Below, in pieces: positions 11,756 to 24,639 of a stretch of 64,000 nucleotides of DNA; position 1 is the first letter of the stretch, and every line of letters begins with the position of its first letter. The notes under the pieces are model-generated. The model did no database searches. It saw only the letters and a program-made list of their open reading frames with translations, and was not told the DNA's origin. Source of the DNA: Halichoerus grypus (Eukaryota > Chordata > Mammalia > Carnivora > Phocidae); assembly GCF_964656455.1 (NCBI RefSeq), contig NC_135715.1:147863935-147927934 (forward strand), in the 5' to 3' direction. A program made the translations under genes and the position numbers.

Positions 11756-11786
<31 letters not shown>
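11747..11786 (-). repeat. (ATTT)n tract at the retrocopy 3' end
   Basis: On the minus strand this reads (AAAT)n followed by CTTTTTTAAAAAG. It starts about 12 bases beyond the retrocopy's AATAAA-type signal and so sits where its poly(A) tail should be. The TCTTTTTTAAAAA ending is also typical of a Can-SINE tail, so it may be a severely 5'-truncated SINE inserted in the tail. The young L1 then inserted at its far edge. Confidence 0.7.
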
Positions 11787-11787
<1 letters not shown>

Positions 11788-12073
11788 ATACTTTTGATTT
11801 TATTAAAGAAAGTATAAAATACTGAATTCTACATTTTTAAACACTATTATTTTAAGAATCACTTATTTCTTCATAGTGCCAGCATGTTTCCCATACTTCC
11901 ATATATCTTGAGATCTCCTCTCAGGAGGCTGGTACCACTTTTCAATAAGGGCATTAATAATAAAACTTCTGGGGTTTTCTTTGGGGTTTCCCCAATTTTT
12001 TCTCCATTTCTTTTTTCAGTTTATTCACCTCGTACCTCTTGGCCATTGCCACAAGATCCTCTGGGATACTCTG

Positions 12074-13956
<1,883 letters not shown>

Positions 13957-13984
13957 TCCACGGTGCCGGCGTAGAGCCTTCTCA

Positions 13985-14190
13985 AAGATTTATTTATTTA
14001 TTTGAGAAAGAGTGCATGTTCACATGCACACGATGGGCGGGGAGGGGCTGAGGGAGAGGGAGAGAAGCAGACTTCCAGCTAGCGTGGAGCCTGAAACCAA
14101 GTCAGGGCTGGATACCACAACCCTGAGATCATGACCTGAGCTGAAATCAAGAGTTGGGCACTTAACCAACTGAGTCACCCAGGTGCGTCT
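13985..14190 (-). mobile_element. Can-SINE (older copy) abutting the retrocopy 5' end
   Basis: The reversed SINE tail (CAAAGATTTATTTATTTATTTGAG) begins directly where the DDX53-like 5' leader ends, and the head complement ends with GAGTCACCCAGGTGCGTC. The body includes CATGTTCACATGCACACG, unlike the young copies. No clear target duplication is visible, so the order of the two insertions is not settled. Confidence 0.88.
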
Positions 14191-15496
14191 GATTCCTACT
14201 TTACTTTTAATCAAATGGGTGATGGGGAAGATAAAGTTTGAAGGGAGTCCAAAGCGATTATCAAAGGTCAGCAAGAAGGATGATGGTGGAGTTGGGCATA
14301 TTCCAAGATGAATGCAAGGAATCTAAGGACTTAGATTACTTGACAAAATTTCCCATTCCAGTAATATGGGTGATAATGTTAGCTATAAATCTATATTCAT
14401 TTGTGAACAATATAGTTGACTTATGAACAATACAAATATTTGTAAAACATAATTTTTCTGATTGAATGTCAGCATAATACTTGGTTTAATTTTGTGATGC
14501 CAATGAAATCTGTTTATTATATGAAGTCAAACTATGGCTTCTGATGAAAGGGCATGCTATAGTATAAAGAGCACATGAATCTGGAATTATAGTTTCTAAT
14601 CTTGATTGGACTACTGATACACTATCTGACCTTGGTCCCTTATTTCCCAATGTGTATGTAAAGAGCAGATAAAAATTCCAAGCATTTTTAAGAAAATGTT
14701 TTTGAAAGTTGGTTAAGAAATGTGAGCTATATAGAATTATAATTATTACTAGAATTATTATTTTATGCCAGTAAAAGAAAATAAGTGAGCAGTTATGAAA
14801 GCTTCTAGTTTTTTCTATTTTTATTATCTGTTGTGACAATTTGATGTAGTGATTACAGAAACTATCTTTTCATAAGATTCCTCAGCTCCTGTTAAAAGGA
14901 AGATGGCCCATTTGTTTTACATTATCTTTTTATTTCAGAGTGAAAACAGCTGAAACGTCATGCAGCCAAAGAATGATGTTATAACTCTGAGTGCTACTCT
15001 GTACACTATTTCAAATGAGAAAGTCATTTAATCAAAGATTAAATCATAGCTCATTTTGTGAAACCATTTATAAATGAGGAAATGAAAAATGAAAGCTTTA
15101 GTGACTTGTTATAGATCTCCCAGGTTTTCTTGATTTCCAATATGGGTTTTTTTCCCCTGTAAAATATAACTTGTGTTCTAAATTCATTGTTCACCAAACT
15201 TAAGGATGCTTGAGCTCAGTGTTTGAAATAGCTGAAGAAAGTACTCAAAATTTGGTTATAACCCATAGTCAACTTGAATATAAGGGCCTTTTAGTAGAAA
15301 TATTCTGACATTTCACTATTGCAACTTTCAGGCAATTAAATCATCAATGGTCTGTCAACCTGGTACATGCATGGTTTGAGTGAAAAGAACTCAAAATTGT
15401 GGTAGCATTTTGTAGACAGCTAGAATCCAGCAGATAGACTAGACAGAAATCATACTTGACAGGCTACATTTCAGAGTGTTATGTTTGTGTTACTAA
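14191..15496. other. Unassigned stretch with a MIR-like segment
   Basis: Most of this interval shows nothing recognisable. At about 14,555-14,760 the order AAAGAGCACATGAATCTGGA, ACTATCTGACCTTGGTCCC and a following AT-rich part resembles a MIR SINE on the minus strand. Confidence 0.45.
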
Positions 15497-15516
15497 AAGA
15501 CTTGATTCTAATTTTT

Positions 15517-15754
15517 ACTCTTTATTTATTTTTTAAAGTTTTATTTATTTATCTTACAGAGAGAGAGAGAGTGTATGTGTGAACAGGGGAAGGGGCATAG
15601 GGAGAGGGAGAGAGAGAATCTTCAAATAGACTCCCCACTGAGTGTGGAGCCCAAGGTGGGGCTTGATCCCAGGACCCTCCCAGGACCCTGAGATCATGAC
15701 CTGAGCTGAAATCAAGAGTCAGAGGCTTAACCAATTGAGCCACCCAGGTGCCCC
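15517..15754 (-). mobile_element. Can-SINE, first of a tandem pair
   Basis: A reversed SINE with TTACAGAGAGAGAGAGAGTG and head complement GAGCCACCCAGGTGCCCC. The word AAGACTTGATTCTAATTTTT (15,497-15,516) reappears with one change at 15,755-15,774. It carries a short internal duplication, CCCAGGACCCT twice near 15,670. Confidence 0.94.
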
Positions 15755-15774
15755 AAGACCTGATTCTAATTTTT

Positions 15775-15955
15775 TTTGAAGATTTTATTTATTTATTTGA
15801 GAGAGAGAGAGAATGAGTGGGAGGGGCAGAGGGAGAGGGAGAAGCAGATTCCTTGCTGAGCAGGGAGCCGGACATGGGGCTCCATCCCAGGACCTTGGGA
15901 TCATGACCTGAGCCAAAGGCAGATGCTTAACTAAATCAGCCACTCAGGTGCCCCC
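15775..15955 (-). mobile_element. Can-SINE, second of a tandem pair
   Basis: A second reversed SINE in the same orientation as its left neighbour. Its flanks, ACCTGATTCTAATTTTT at 15,758-15,774 and 15,956-15,972, share the neighbour's target word, so three copies of one target sequence bracket two SINEs. Confidence 0.94.
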
Positions 15956-16120
15956 ACCTGATTCTAATTTTTTAAAAAAATGTTTTCCACGTTGTGTTTA
16001 TAATGTGAAATCAAAATTTTTGGAGGTGTGTCAATTGGGGGGTTCTGTTCAGACATCAGTAATCATATTAACCAGCTTAAGAACAAAGATTCTGAATTTT
16101 CCATTGCTTAAAGACAATGG

Positions 16121-16290
16121 AGGGTTCTAGACGGGAGGGGGGTGGGGGGATGGGTTAGCCTGGTGATGGGTATTAAAGAGGGCACGTACGGCATGGAGCA
16201 CTGGGTGTTATACGCAAACAATGAATCATGGAACACTACATCAAAAACTCATGATGTACTGTATGGTGATTAACATAACATAATAAAAAA
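16121..16290 (+). mobile_element. 5'-truncated L1 3' end, plus strand
   Basis: This is the terminal 3' UTR of the same L1 group as the element at 5,118, in the opposite orientation: 'TTAGCCTGGTGATGGGTATT', 'GAGCACTGGGTGTTATACGC' and 'AACATAACATAATAAAAAAA'. A likely target duplication, AAAGACAATGG (16,110-16,120) and AAAGGACAATGG (16,289-16,300), flanks it. Confidence 0.93.
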
Positions 16291-16509
16291 AGGACAATGG
16301 GTGAATATTTCCAATAAGACCTGAATATTTGAAAATTTAGCATTATGGAGGAAAGCAAGAATTAAAGAGAATAGAGGAAGGAAGAAAGGACAGTGTGAAA
16401 GAAATGATGTAGGATCAAAGTAACCACGTAGGAGATGTTGTCGGTGTCCTTCTCATATCCTTTCTATTTGATCAGAAAGTCATCCCCTAGCTGTGCAAGT
16501 GTTGAGGCT

Positions 16510-16825
16510 AACTGTGGAGAATTGTCCTTTTGCTGAACTGATCCTCATCTGCTAATGTTTGGGAGGTTACATGCCTCCCTATCCCTGGGGAAGCCAATAA
16601 TGGACTAATACAAGGTACAAAAGCCCAGCCCTCTTGCTTCTGGGTGAGACAACTCTCTGTGCCAATTTACACTTGAGATTAGCCTCTACCTGATTTCGCA
16701 TGCTTGCGGGCTCTTTCCTCTTCTCTATCCTTCCCTCATCTCATATAGGTTTTTCCTAAAGAGAACTTCCCCAATAAATCATATATGCCTGAATTCCGAT
16801 CTCACTTCTCGGGAGTTCTACTTAA
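16510..16825 (+). mobile_element. Possible solo LTR of an old endogenous retrovirus
   Basis: The layout is LTR-like: a CCAATAATGGACTAATACAAG segment, a pyrimidine-rich part following 'GCTTCTGGGTGAGACAAC', and CCCCAATAAATC about 130 bases downstream as a polyadenylation signal. Clear TG/CA ends and a target duplication are not found. It contains no coding sequence. Confidence 0.4.
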
Positions 16826-17440
16826 GAAAAGGAAGAAAAAGAAATAGAGAAAGAAAAGCAAAAAGCAAAAAAAAAAAAAAACCCCAAAACCCCAAAAAAC
16901 CCAACCCTGCTGTCCAGCCTTGTGAGATGTTTTTTTAAACCATTAACCCCAGGCAAATTGCAACACCTGATTTTGTCTTTCACTCTAATTCACTGGTGAA
17001 CCTAGTCTTTTCCCAACCATCTTTAAAATTTTTCATTAAAAACTCAACACAAGCACCCCACTTGTGGCAAATACATGGAGTTCAGGCTGACATGAAATTC
17101 AGACAAAGGAGAAGGAACTAGGGAAAGAACAAACTTGATTTCCTTGTTGAACCCAATTTATTTCATTTGTAGGGATTAGCGTTAGAACAAATAAAGGTTG
17201 TTTTTACTTTATCAAGTGCATATGAACAAATACAAAGAAACTTGTCATTCGAAAAGGTTAAAATAAGTTTCAGAGAATGTTTACTTAGACAAATGGTATC
17301 CATGCTGATTAATAAAGGGAAGTCAGAGGTACATTTCTAACATGAGGAAGCCTTGTCTTCTAAGGACTTTTACCAAGCTTTTTCTACTACACAGAGAAAT
17401 AATATGTTTTAGGGGTAGTGGGGGTGGGGGTAGTTGTGTT
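16826..17440. other. Unassigned stretch starting with an A-rich tract
   Basis: An A/C-rich low-complexity run lies at about 16,835-16,905. The rest shows no recognisable gene or repeat. A G/T-rich patch is present near 17,410-17,440. Confidence 0.5.
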
Positions 17441-17697
17441 GGAGTAGGTAGAAAAATGACCTAATCTCTAGAATTCGTGAGTAGGTTGTTACCAGGCAAA
17501 GGGTAATTATCGGGCAAATTTTGCCAATCAGTTCCCTTTAAAACTGGGAAAAGCGCCTGAATTACTGTAGGTGGGCCCAATATAATCATGAGTCCTTAAT
17601 AGAAGCAGCAGGAAGCAAAAGAAGACAGTGTTAGAGTGACGCCGTAGGAGGAAGAATAGACTATCCAGGGCATTGCTGGCTTCGAAAATGGAGTAGG

Positions 17698-17899
17698 GAG
17701 GGGCCTGGGTGGCTCGGTGGGTTAAGCATCTGACTTTGGCTCAGGTCATGATCTCAGAGTCCTGGGATCTAGTCCCTTTCTCAGGCTCCTTGCTCAGCGG
17801 GGAGTCTGCCTCTCCCACTCCCTTTGCCCCTCTCCCCACTTGTGCTCTCTCTCTCTTTCTCTTTCTCTCAAATAAATAATAAAATCTTTTTTAAAAAAG
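17698..17899 (+). mobile_element. Can-SINE, plus strand
   Basis: It starts with GGGAGGGGCCTGGGTGGCTC, continues with the tRNA-like box GGCTCAGGTCATGATCTC and ends with CAAATAAATAATAAAATCTT. It is inserted in the MLT1 LTR and is more diverged than its neighbour at 17,954. Confidence 0.93.
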
Positions 17900-17953
17900 T
17901 AATTCTATCACAGGATATTAGTATTTATAATCAGTGTTAAGACCAGTACACTA

Positions 17954-18157
17954 GGGGCACCTGGGTGGCTCAGTGGTTAAGCGTCTGTCTTCGGCTCAGG
18001 TCATGATCCCAAGGGTCCTGAGATCAAGCCCCATATTGGGCTCCCCGCTCTGAGGGAAGCCTGCTTCTCCCTCTCCCACTCCCCCTGCTTGTGTTCCCTC
18101 TCTCGCTCTCTCTCTGTCAAATAAATAAAATCTTAAAAAAAAAAAAAGAAAAGAAAA
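17954..18157 (+). mobile_element. Can-SINE, plus strand (young)
   Basis: GGGGCACCTGGGTGGCTCAG head, GGTCATGATCCCAAGGGTCC middle, pyrimidine-rich segment and CAAATAAATAAAATCTT tail with a long A-run. It is also inserted in the MLT1 LTR, 54 bases from the preceding SINE. Confidence 0.95.
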
Positions 18158-18358
18158 TGAAATGGGGCCATGAGCTAAGGAATTCTGGCTGAATCTAGAA
18201 TCTGGAAAAAGCAAGGAAATATATTTGTCCTTAGGACCTCCAGAAGGAAAGGCCTTCATCAGACTTCGGACCTACAGAACTGTAAGATAAGAATTTGTGT
18301 TGTTTTAAGCCACCTATTTGTTGTAATCTCTTATACCGGTAATAGGAAACTAATGCAG

Positions 18359-20273
18359 TGTGTGTACACATATATTTTAAAATTTAATGTTATAAGACTT
18401 TTCAACCATAAAGATAGACTACATGGTGACTTCCACAAATTAAGATATATATATATCTTATATACATATATATATGAACTTAGTAATTTTTCTTTGTACT
18501 GTGAACACCCTAGGTGTTCATTTTCTATGTCATGTCACATGTTATTCTCAACTTTTGCTCTCTTATGCAAAAATAATCAAACATATCACATGTATGGCTA
18601 TTCTTATAACTAATTAATTAAATTAGATTGGCAAAAAAACGGGATTCACCTTGCTTTTTGCAATGTGGGCCTTATTCCAGGTCAATTGGTTTAATAAATC
18701 CAACCCTTCTCTTTTCATAGCTTTGAAATTTTCTATAGTGTTGATATAGTATAATTTACTCAACCATTCCTTATTGACAAATATTTATGTTTCTAGTTCT
18801 TTATGGTTGCTGTTGTTTCCTCTTATGCCATGGTTTACAATGGTATAATTTATTTTGGTGTGAATACCTACAGGTGCTGAGACTTAATATTTAGAGGATA
18901 AGTTGACAAAAACTGAGAGTGTTGAATTTTGATTTTTTTTCAATTTTGTGCTTGCAGGCCAAGTATGCCATCAGATGTAACAAAGATAATCTCTGTAAAC
19001 ACTTTAAACATTAATTTTATCCTTTCCTTCTGCTGTATTTAAGATTTCAGCTACTGGTATGTAAAACAAAGCAATTGACAGGTTTTTTTTTTTTTTTATT
19101 CCCAAGCCCATTTTATTAAAAAATATGTTAGAAAGGAAAGAATACTCATTAAGAAAGGCTGCAAGCAAAGCAAAGCAAAGGGCCTGTATATTTGCTTCTG
19201 CGGTGATTACCTGAGAAACAGCCCTAATTATCAACCTCTAGTTAATACCGTCACCAGTTTGTTTTTTAAATTTACCACAGGATTCAGTTATAAGACATGC
19301 TGATACTTCAATGGAAGCAGAGAGTAATGGAGTACAAAATGTAGAGGACATTAACCAGAATATATGCCCCGCTAGAAAAGTTGTTAAACCTGTTACAATA
19401 TTTCAACAAATGCAAATTTAATCAGCTCTGATCAGGGAAGTTAGATCTGGTGTCCGTGTTTTTTTTACAACACTTGGAAGCATAGGTATAATACTTATTA
19501 ATGGTATACACAATATGTGAAATAACATGGTGGAACTGGAAACTGATTTTACCTTTGCTGTCATTTTTTGTTGTTGTTTAGATTTCTTCTATCCCCTGGT
19601 AACTCCCCTGGCCCTGGATGAGATCCTTGATAAGACTCATATTTCTTATAGTTATCTTAGATAACAAAAAGTTCTGTGCTCCCTAATCACAAAGACTCAT
19701 TTCAATGATTAAAATATCCATCCCACATAATGTGCAAAATGGGAAACTTCATTGTGAGTTAAAGCCTCTTTCTCCCGTTGCTCATGTACATTCCAGCTGA
19801 AAGTCTGCATTAGAGGTGGGGGTAGATGGCATCTTTACTTTCATGGCTATCTTCTTAGCATTGTTATATCTGTCCCACTCCCTGGACTATTGCTGGTAGG
19901 AGTACTGGAAGGATGAGGAATAAGAGGCAGGGTAGTTCTTATATGAGCTCAGGTAGAAGTCACTTCTTTGGCCTTTGCTGTTGTTTTGAGGTGATTCTTT
20001 GGGGTGTTTACTCCAATTTTCTTGAAGCCCTCTCCACATGGATAGTAATTTTCCTTCATCTATCCAGTTGTGATTCCCACACAGCTTCTGCAATTTGCGC
20101 TGTACCTCCAGCCTCTCTTGATGAGACTATCTTGATCCTCACAGGAAGCCCTCTTGGATGATTCAAAACTGCTTTGAGGCCCAGGAGGCTCTGTCTTCCA
20201 TGTGGCCCATGCCTTGTCCTTTGGAAACCCGCTGTGGATGGTCAGTGGCTTCCCTAACCAACCCTCTCCTCTG
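18359..20273. other. Largely unassigned stretch
   Basis: A 20-base perfect palindrome, TAAGATATATATATATCTTA, lies at 18,441-18,460. About 18,720-18,900 resembles an old L1 ORF2 3' part on the minus strand, weakly. The part from about 19,850 is less AT-rich and holds an unrecognised 68-codon Ser/Tyr-rich minus-strand frame (20,093-19,887). Confidence 0.4.
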
Positions 20274-20290
20274 CTGCCACAGGCTGTTTT

Positions 20291-20299
20291 TTTAAGATT

Positions 20300-20339
<40 letters not shown>

Positions 20340-20486
20340 GAGAGAGAGAGAAACAGCATGAGAGGGCAGAGGGTCAGAGGGAAAAGCAGGCTTCCTGCTG
20401 AGCAGGGAGCCCAATGTGGGACTCGATCCGGGATCATGACCTGAGCCGAAGGCAGTCGCTTAACCGACTGAGCCACCCAGGCATCC
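20291..20486 (-). mobile_element. Can-SINE with an expanded (ATTT)n tail
   Basis: Reversed SINE whose tail contains about nine ATTT units (20,300-20,338). The target duplication is CTGCCACAGGCTGTTTT at 20,274-20,290 and CTGCCACAAGCTGTTTT at 20,487-20,503. Confidence 0.95.
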
Positions 20487-20503
20487 CTGCCACAAGCTGT
20501 TTT

Positions 20504-22215
20504 GACCAGCCTCCTGCCCCTTTTATATTCAGGCTTGAGTTGGAGACTAGACTGGATATCCCTAAACTCCGGGGGATTATGTCAAACTCCTCAAGGAGTG
20601 GTCTCTTTGAAGCCTTGCTCACTTGACTTGGGACCAGGGACAAACTCACCATGTGTCCCCACATGCCTCCTCCAGCTCACTAGCAACTGTCTCCAAGGAA
20701 ATCCTCTTCTTGTTTTCAATGTAAAAGCTGCCTCTTCAACCCCCCTTTAAAAGCCAGAGATGGGTGAAAATCAAGAGTGAGTTAAAACTGATTCACAGAC
20801 AGCCCTTTTGCAGTCCTGCTAGTATTTCACATGGGAATGTTGAAGTAGTTGGCACCTACTGTCCTGGATCTCAGTAGAAACTTGAGTCAGAAATGGCCCC
20901 TTTCAATATCCTATTACTATGATCAGACTTGTAGATCCTGGAAAGTGCACAGCCATTGGCTAAAGCTATAGAAAATGAGAATTGGGTCCTGGAGGTAGTG
21001 TGGCTGGCAGGAATAAAACAACGTATTGGAATACCAGTGAAATAGGCTGATGTTTAATGCAGAATTCCAGTGTCAAAAGAGGGTATGTATCGTCAGAAGT
21101 TTAGAGCAAAAACTAGTTCTAAGTCCTGGGCAAACAGCAGATCCAGGAGGGAAAAATCGGCAGGCTGGTATCCAGGCTGTTTACGGCACACACTGCCCGC
21201 TGATCGTTAATACATTAAGTGTGTTTCTCTTGCTTCAAGCACTATGTGAACTGGGTATTAATGACCTCTGAGTTGAGCACCTGAATTATGCTAGCTGCTG
21301 GGAAATGAGCCAGGTGCTCTAAAGTGAGGTCTCTCTGAGGCTGGGAAGTAGTGAAAGACATTATTGCTGCTTTTTTTTTGTCCTCACCCTCTTCAACTCT
21401 TCTACTTGCTCCTGTCACATTTATAAGTATCTCCAGTTTCAAGGGAACATTGGCAGATAAAACTGATTAAATCGAGGTGAATTCTGACACTAAAGCTTAG
21501 ATGTGATTTGCATAAGAATCTGGAAACAAAACGAGGGAGTTAGAATTATCAGGGAATACAAACTGCTAGTGCTTCTATTTGTATGAATAACTGAATGTTT
21601 TCCAAATTATTTTGTAGTAATTGAATCAGGAAACAATAACAGTTTATTTGCCTTCTCAAATCCCAGGCATTAAGGAAAAAAAATGCTTTCTTGTCTTAGC
21701 CTTCTTAGATTTCATTCTATCCTGTTGCAGAGTTTGCTTTATTTCTAGACCAGCCTGTGGCAGAAGGCCAGTTGCAATCTGAAAGAGATCAGTCACAGTC
21801 TTTGGTGTATTAAGGATATGTTCATATTAATAGGTTCCCTCTAAGGATATCTCACATCACCATTCCTGAGCCAAGTTTAAAACAACATGTGTAATGCTTT
21901 GAATACTGAGATTTAATGGAGTCGAAGGTGCCAATCTGTGTATGTTTTTGATGACTGTTATTGAGTTGGTTTAATTCCATTTAGTATGAAGTTGGCTGTT
22001 TGTTTTTGAGCCTCTATGAATTGAAATACTACACTGAGCAGCCTAGTATTTTAATTTTTCACTTTTTGTTGCTGGAAGTAGCATATTGGGTATGAATGTA
22101 CACTCTTTAGATTAAGTCCTCAAATGAGTCAAAAGGACACAGTGTAGTTCAGTGCCAAGGTCAGACATAAAGGTTGGATTCCTTCACTCTCATTCTTGGA
22201 ATTAAAACTTTTAAA
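20504..22215. other. Unassigned stretch
   Basis: No recognisable gene or repeat. Several open frames of 66-82 codons on both strands have no family signature. Confidence 0.5.
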
Positions 22216-22219
22216 TCTT

Positions 22220-22345
22220 CAAAGTTGGATGGGACTTTAGAGAACATGTAATCTGATCGTTTAATTTTACAGATGAGGAAAGTATAGCCCATAATGGGGA
22301 CTTGACCTTGATTAGCCCAAATAGATTTTGAAACATTAATACTCA
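22220..22345 (+). mobile_element. MIR-like SINE fragment
   Basis: GGGACTTTAGAGAACATG, TTTTACAGATGAGGAAAGTA and GACTTGACC follow the core order of a mammalian-wide MIR-type SINE. It is short and old. Confidence 0.55.
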
Positions 22346-22589
22346 GAATCACTTTTATAATAGTGGAAGCTAGAGATTGCCATATATACATTGTTTACTT
22401 GAAAAGGTATTGTTTAAATGTGATTATAATCACATATAAGAATCATATGTAGATTAACAATAGTTTGTGCATAAGTTATTTGGTCAGTGGTATTAGATCC
22501 AAAGTAGTGAGATTGTAATTGGCTCAAAACTGTCAGTTTTCTTTCTCCACCGTAATATGAATTTATTTTTTCCTAAAAAAAAACAAAAC

Positions 22590-22885
22590 TAATGAGTAAA
22601 AAACTTGAATACAGAGAACAAACTGGTGGTTGCCAGAGGGGAGGTGTTGGGAGGATGGGTGAAATAAAGGGGATTAGGAGGTATAGACTTCCACTTATAA
22701 AATAAGTCATGGAGATAAAAAGTACAGCATAGGGAATATAGTCAATAATATTGTAGTAATGTATGGTGAAGGAGGGTGACTATACTTATCATGGTGAGCA
22801 CTGAGTAATGTATAGAATTGTTGAATCAAAATGTTGTACACCTGAAACTAATATAACATGGTATGTTAATAATACTTCACAAATG
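22590..22885 (+). mobile_element. Old L1 3' UTR, plus strand
   Basis: GGTGGTTGCCAGAGGGGAGG, 'AAAGTACAGCATAGGGAATA', 'TAGTCAATAATATTGTAGTA', 'GAGCACTGAGTAATGTATAG' and 'TTGTACACCTGAAACTAATA' form the 3' UTR of older mammalian L1 (L1MA/L1MB type). It is 5'-truncated. Confidence 0.9.
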
Positions 22886-24084
22886 TTTTCCATTTACTTT
22901 TTTCTTTTACTGAAGAAAAGAAAAACAAATTAAAAATGTAATATAATGTTAAATGGAATATTTCTGAAGGAAACCATACAGTCTAATTATCTGAGCTCTA
23001 GAACAGGAATCAAGGATGCAGTGTTCCATGCATAAATTTGGCTATGACAGCTATTTTAGAATATGATTATTACATGAATGGGTGGAGGAGTTCACTGTTT
23101 TGGATACTTCTTCGTTTACCTGAGGTAGCTGCCAGTTCCAGGCTGCAACCCCTCACCAGGAAGCTGGGTAGCAGTGCAAACACAATCCACTTATGATCCA
23201 AACGAGGGTGCAGATTAATGAGAAAGGCAGACACTCAAGGGAGGACACTGTTTACCTTGCCCTGGGAACTGACCCCTGGACATTTACATCCTCACATGGA
23301 AACTGAGCCTGATCACTTTATCCTATCCTATCTTTTTCAGTTACCTTTTGATTTTTCTCTAAGTCACAGATTGCTTTTTGCGAAAGAGGAAAGTGGGGAA
23401 CTAGCCTGTGCTCTTTCTTTTCATCGCAGTGGTAATCAATCTTCAGACTTTACTGACACCCAGATATCCTAAAGCATAAATATCTCCAAGGTGTTGGATG
23501 GAAGTGTGACAGTTTTATGTAATTCTATTCAAGATTTTAAGAGCAATAGAAGATTCTAAAATGCTTCTGTCTCTATTGTAAATGCTGTCATCTTTGCTAT
23601 TTTACCTTTTTGACAAATGCAAGGATTATGTGCTGGCATAGATTGATTTTTCTTTCAAACCTCTGTCAGTTCCAAAGAATGAATATAGTGCCAAAAATAT
23701 ATGTACAATGGGAATATTTATAACCTGGCAATTTCATATACAAAGGAAATATATCTGAGAAAGAGCTGAAGTGGTCTTCTTTTAAGATATTTTATTGAAA
23801 TATTTTATGTCTCCAAGGCAATTTATACTTCCTGTGACATGTTTAACAATTAATACAGTGGAAAAATATGCCAGTATGTATCTTGATAGTCCATTGCATC
23901 TTTCAAATGTAAAATCATTATTTGAAGTAGTTCTCACACTTTTTGAAACTTATAATAATGGACTAACCAGGTATTTCTGAGCATGTACTGAATTTATGTG
24001 GACTCGCTGGAGTTGAAACTCCTAGTCCATGCATATGTAATGATGTAAAGGGACTTTTAAAAGAAACATCTGCAACTGAAAAGA
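22886..24084. other. Unassigned stretch
   Basis: No gene or repeat recognised. An 84-codon frame at 23,218-23,472 (plus) has no visible domain. Confidence 0.5.
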
Positions 24085-24460
24085 ATTATAAACATTAGTA
24101 CTTATCATATGCAATGTACTGCGTTATGTTTTTCACATATATTGGCTCTTTTAAATTTGGCAACACCTCTGCACATATGAAATAATTGCATTTGTTTTCA
24201 GATAAGAAATTTCAGAAACAGAGAAGTAACTTGCCTAGCTAAAGTTAGGTAATGGAGGGGGTGCGTCCTGGGATGATCCCAGAGTCAAGCTCCCTGCTCA
24301 GCAGGGAGTCTGCTGTCCCTCTCCCTATGCCCCTCCCCCCTGCTCCTGTGTGTGGGCTCTCTCTCAGATAAATAAATAAAATCATTAAAAAAAAAAAAAG
24401 GTCATGGAAAGGTGGAATCAGAATTTTATATCAAATTTGCCTGACTACAAAATTGAGAGT
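24085..24460 (+). mobile_element. MIR SINE, split by a Can-SINE
   Basis: GTACTTATCATATGCAATGT, CACCTCTGCACATATGAAAT and AGAAGTAACTTGCCTAGC follow the MIR order. After the inserted SINE (24,257-24,399) the element resumes with GGTGGAATCAGAATTT and GCCTGACTAC, the MIR 3' region. Confidence 0.75.
24257..24399 (+). mobile_element. Can-SINE with a deleted head
   Basis: Only GGATGATCCCAGAGTCAAGC, the pyrimidine-rich body and the AGATAAATAAATAAAATCATT tail remain. The first ~50 bases of the SINE, including most of the tRNA-like promoter, are missing. Confidence 0.88.
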
Positions 24461-24639
24461 TGCAGTTGAGAGAGATGGATGTGGGACTATTTTCTTCCTT
24501 TCTTTCAAGAAAAGCATTGACTCCATACACCGATATTTTTTCCCTCTATTTATTAGCATAGCTTGTAGGTAAGCCACAAGTCGTACCTAAGCGTAATGGG
24601 AACAATAATTAATGATGGTGAGAAATCTAACTTAACACA

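Larger units (their letters stand above)
17441..18358 (+). mobile_element. MLT1-type LTR, plus strand, split by two SINEs
   Basis: GTGGGCCCAATATAATCATG, GCTGGCTTCGAAAATGGAG, GGGCCATGAGCTAAGGAAT, CCTCCAGAAGGAAAGGCC and TTGTTTTAAGCCACC occur in the order found in MLT1 LTRs. Can-SINEs at 17,698-17,899 and 17,954-18,157 interrupt it. The end TAGGAAACTAATGCAG matches the family's 3' end. Confidence 0.8.
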
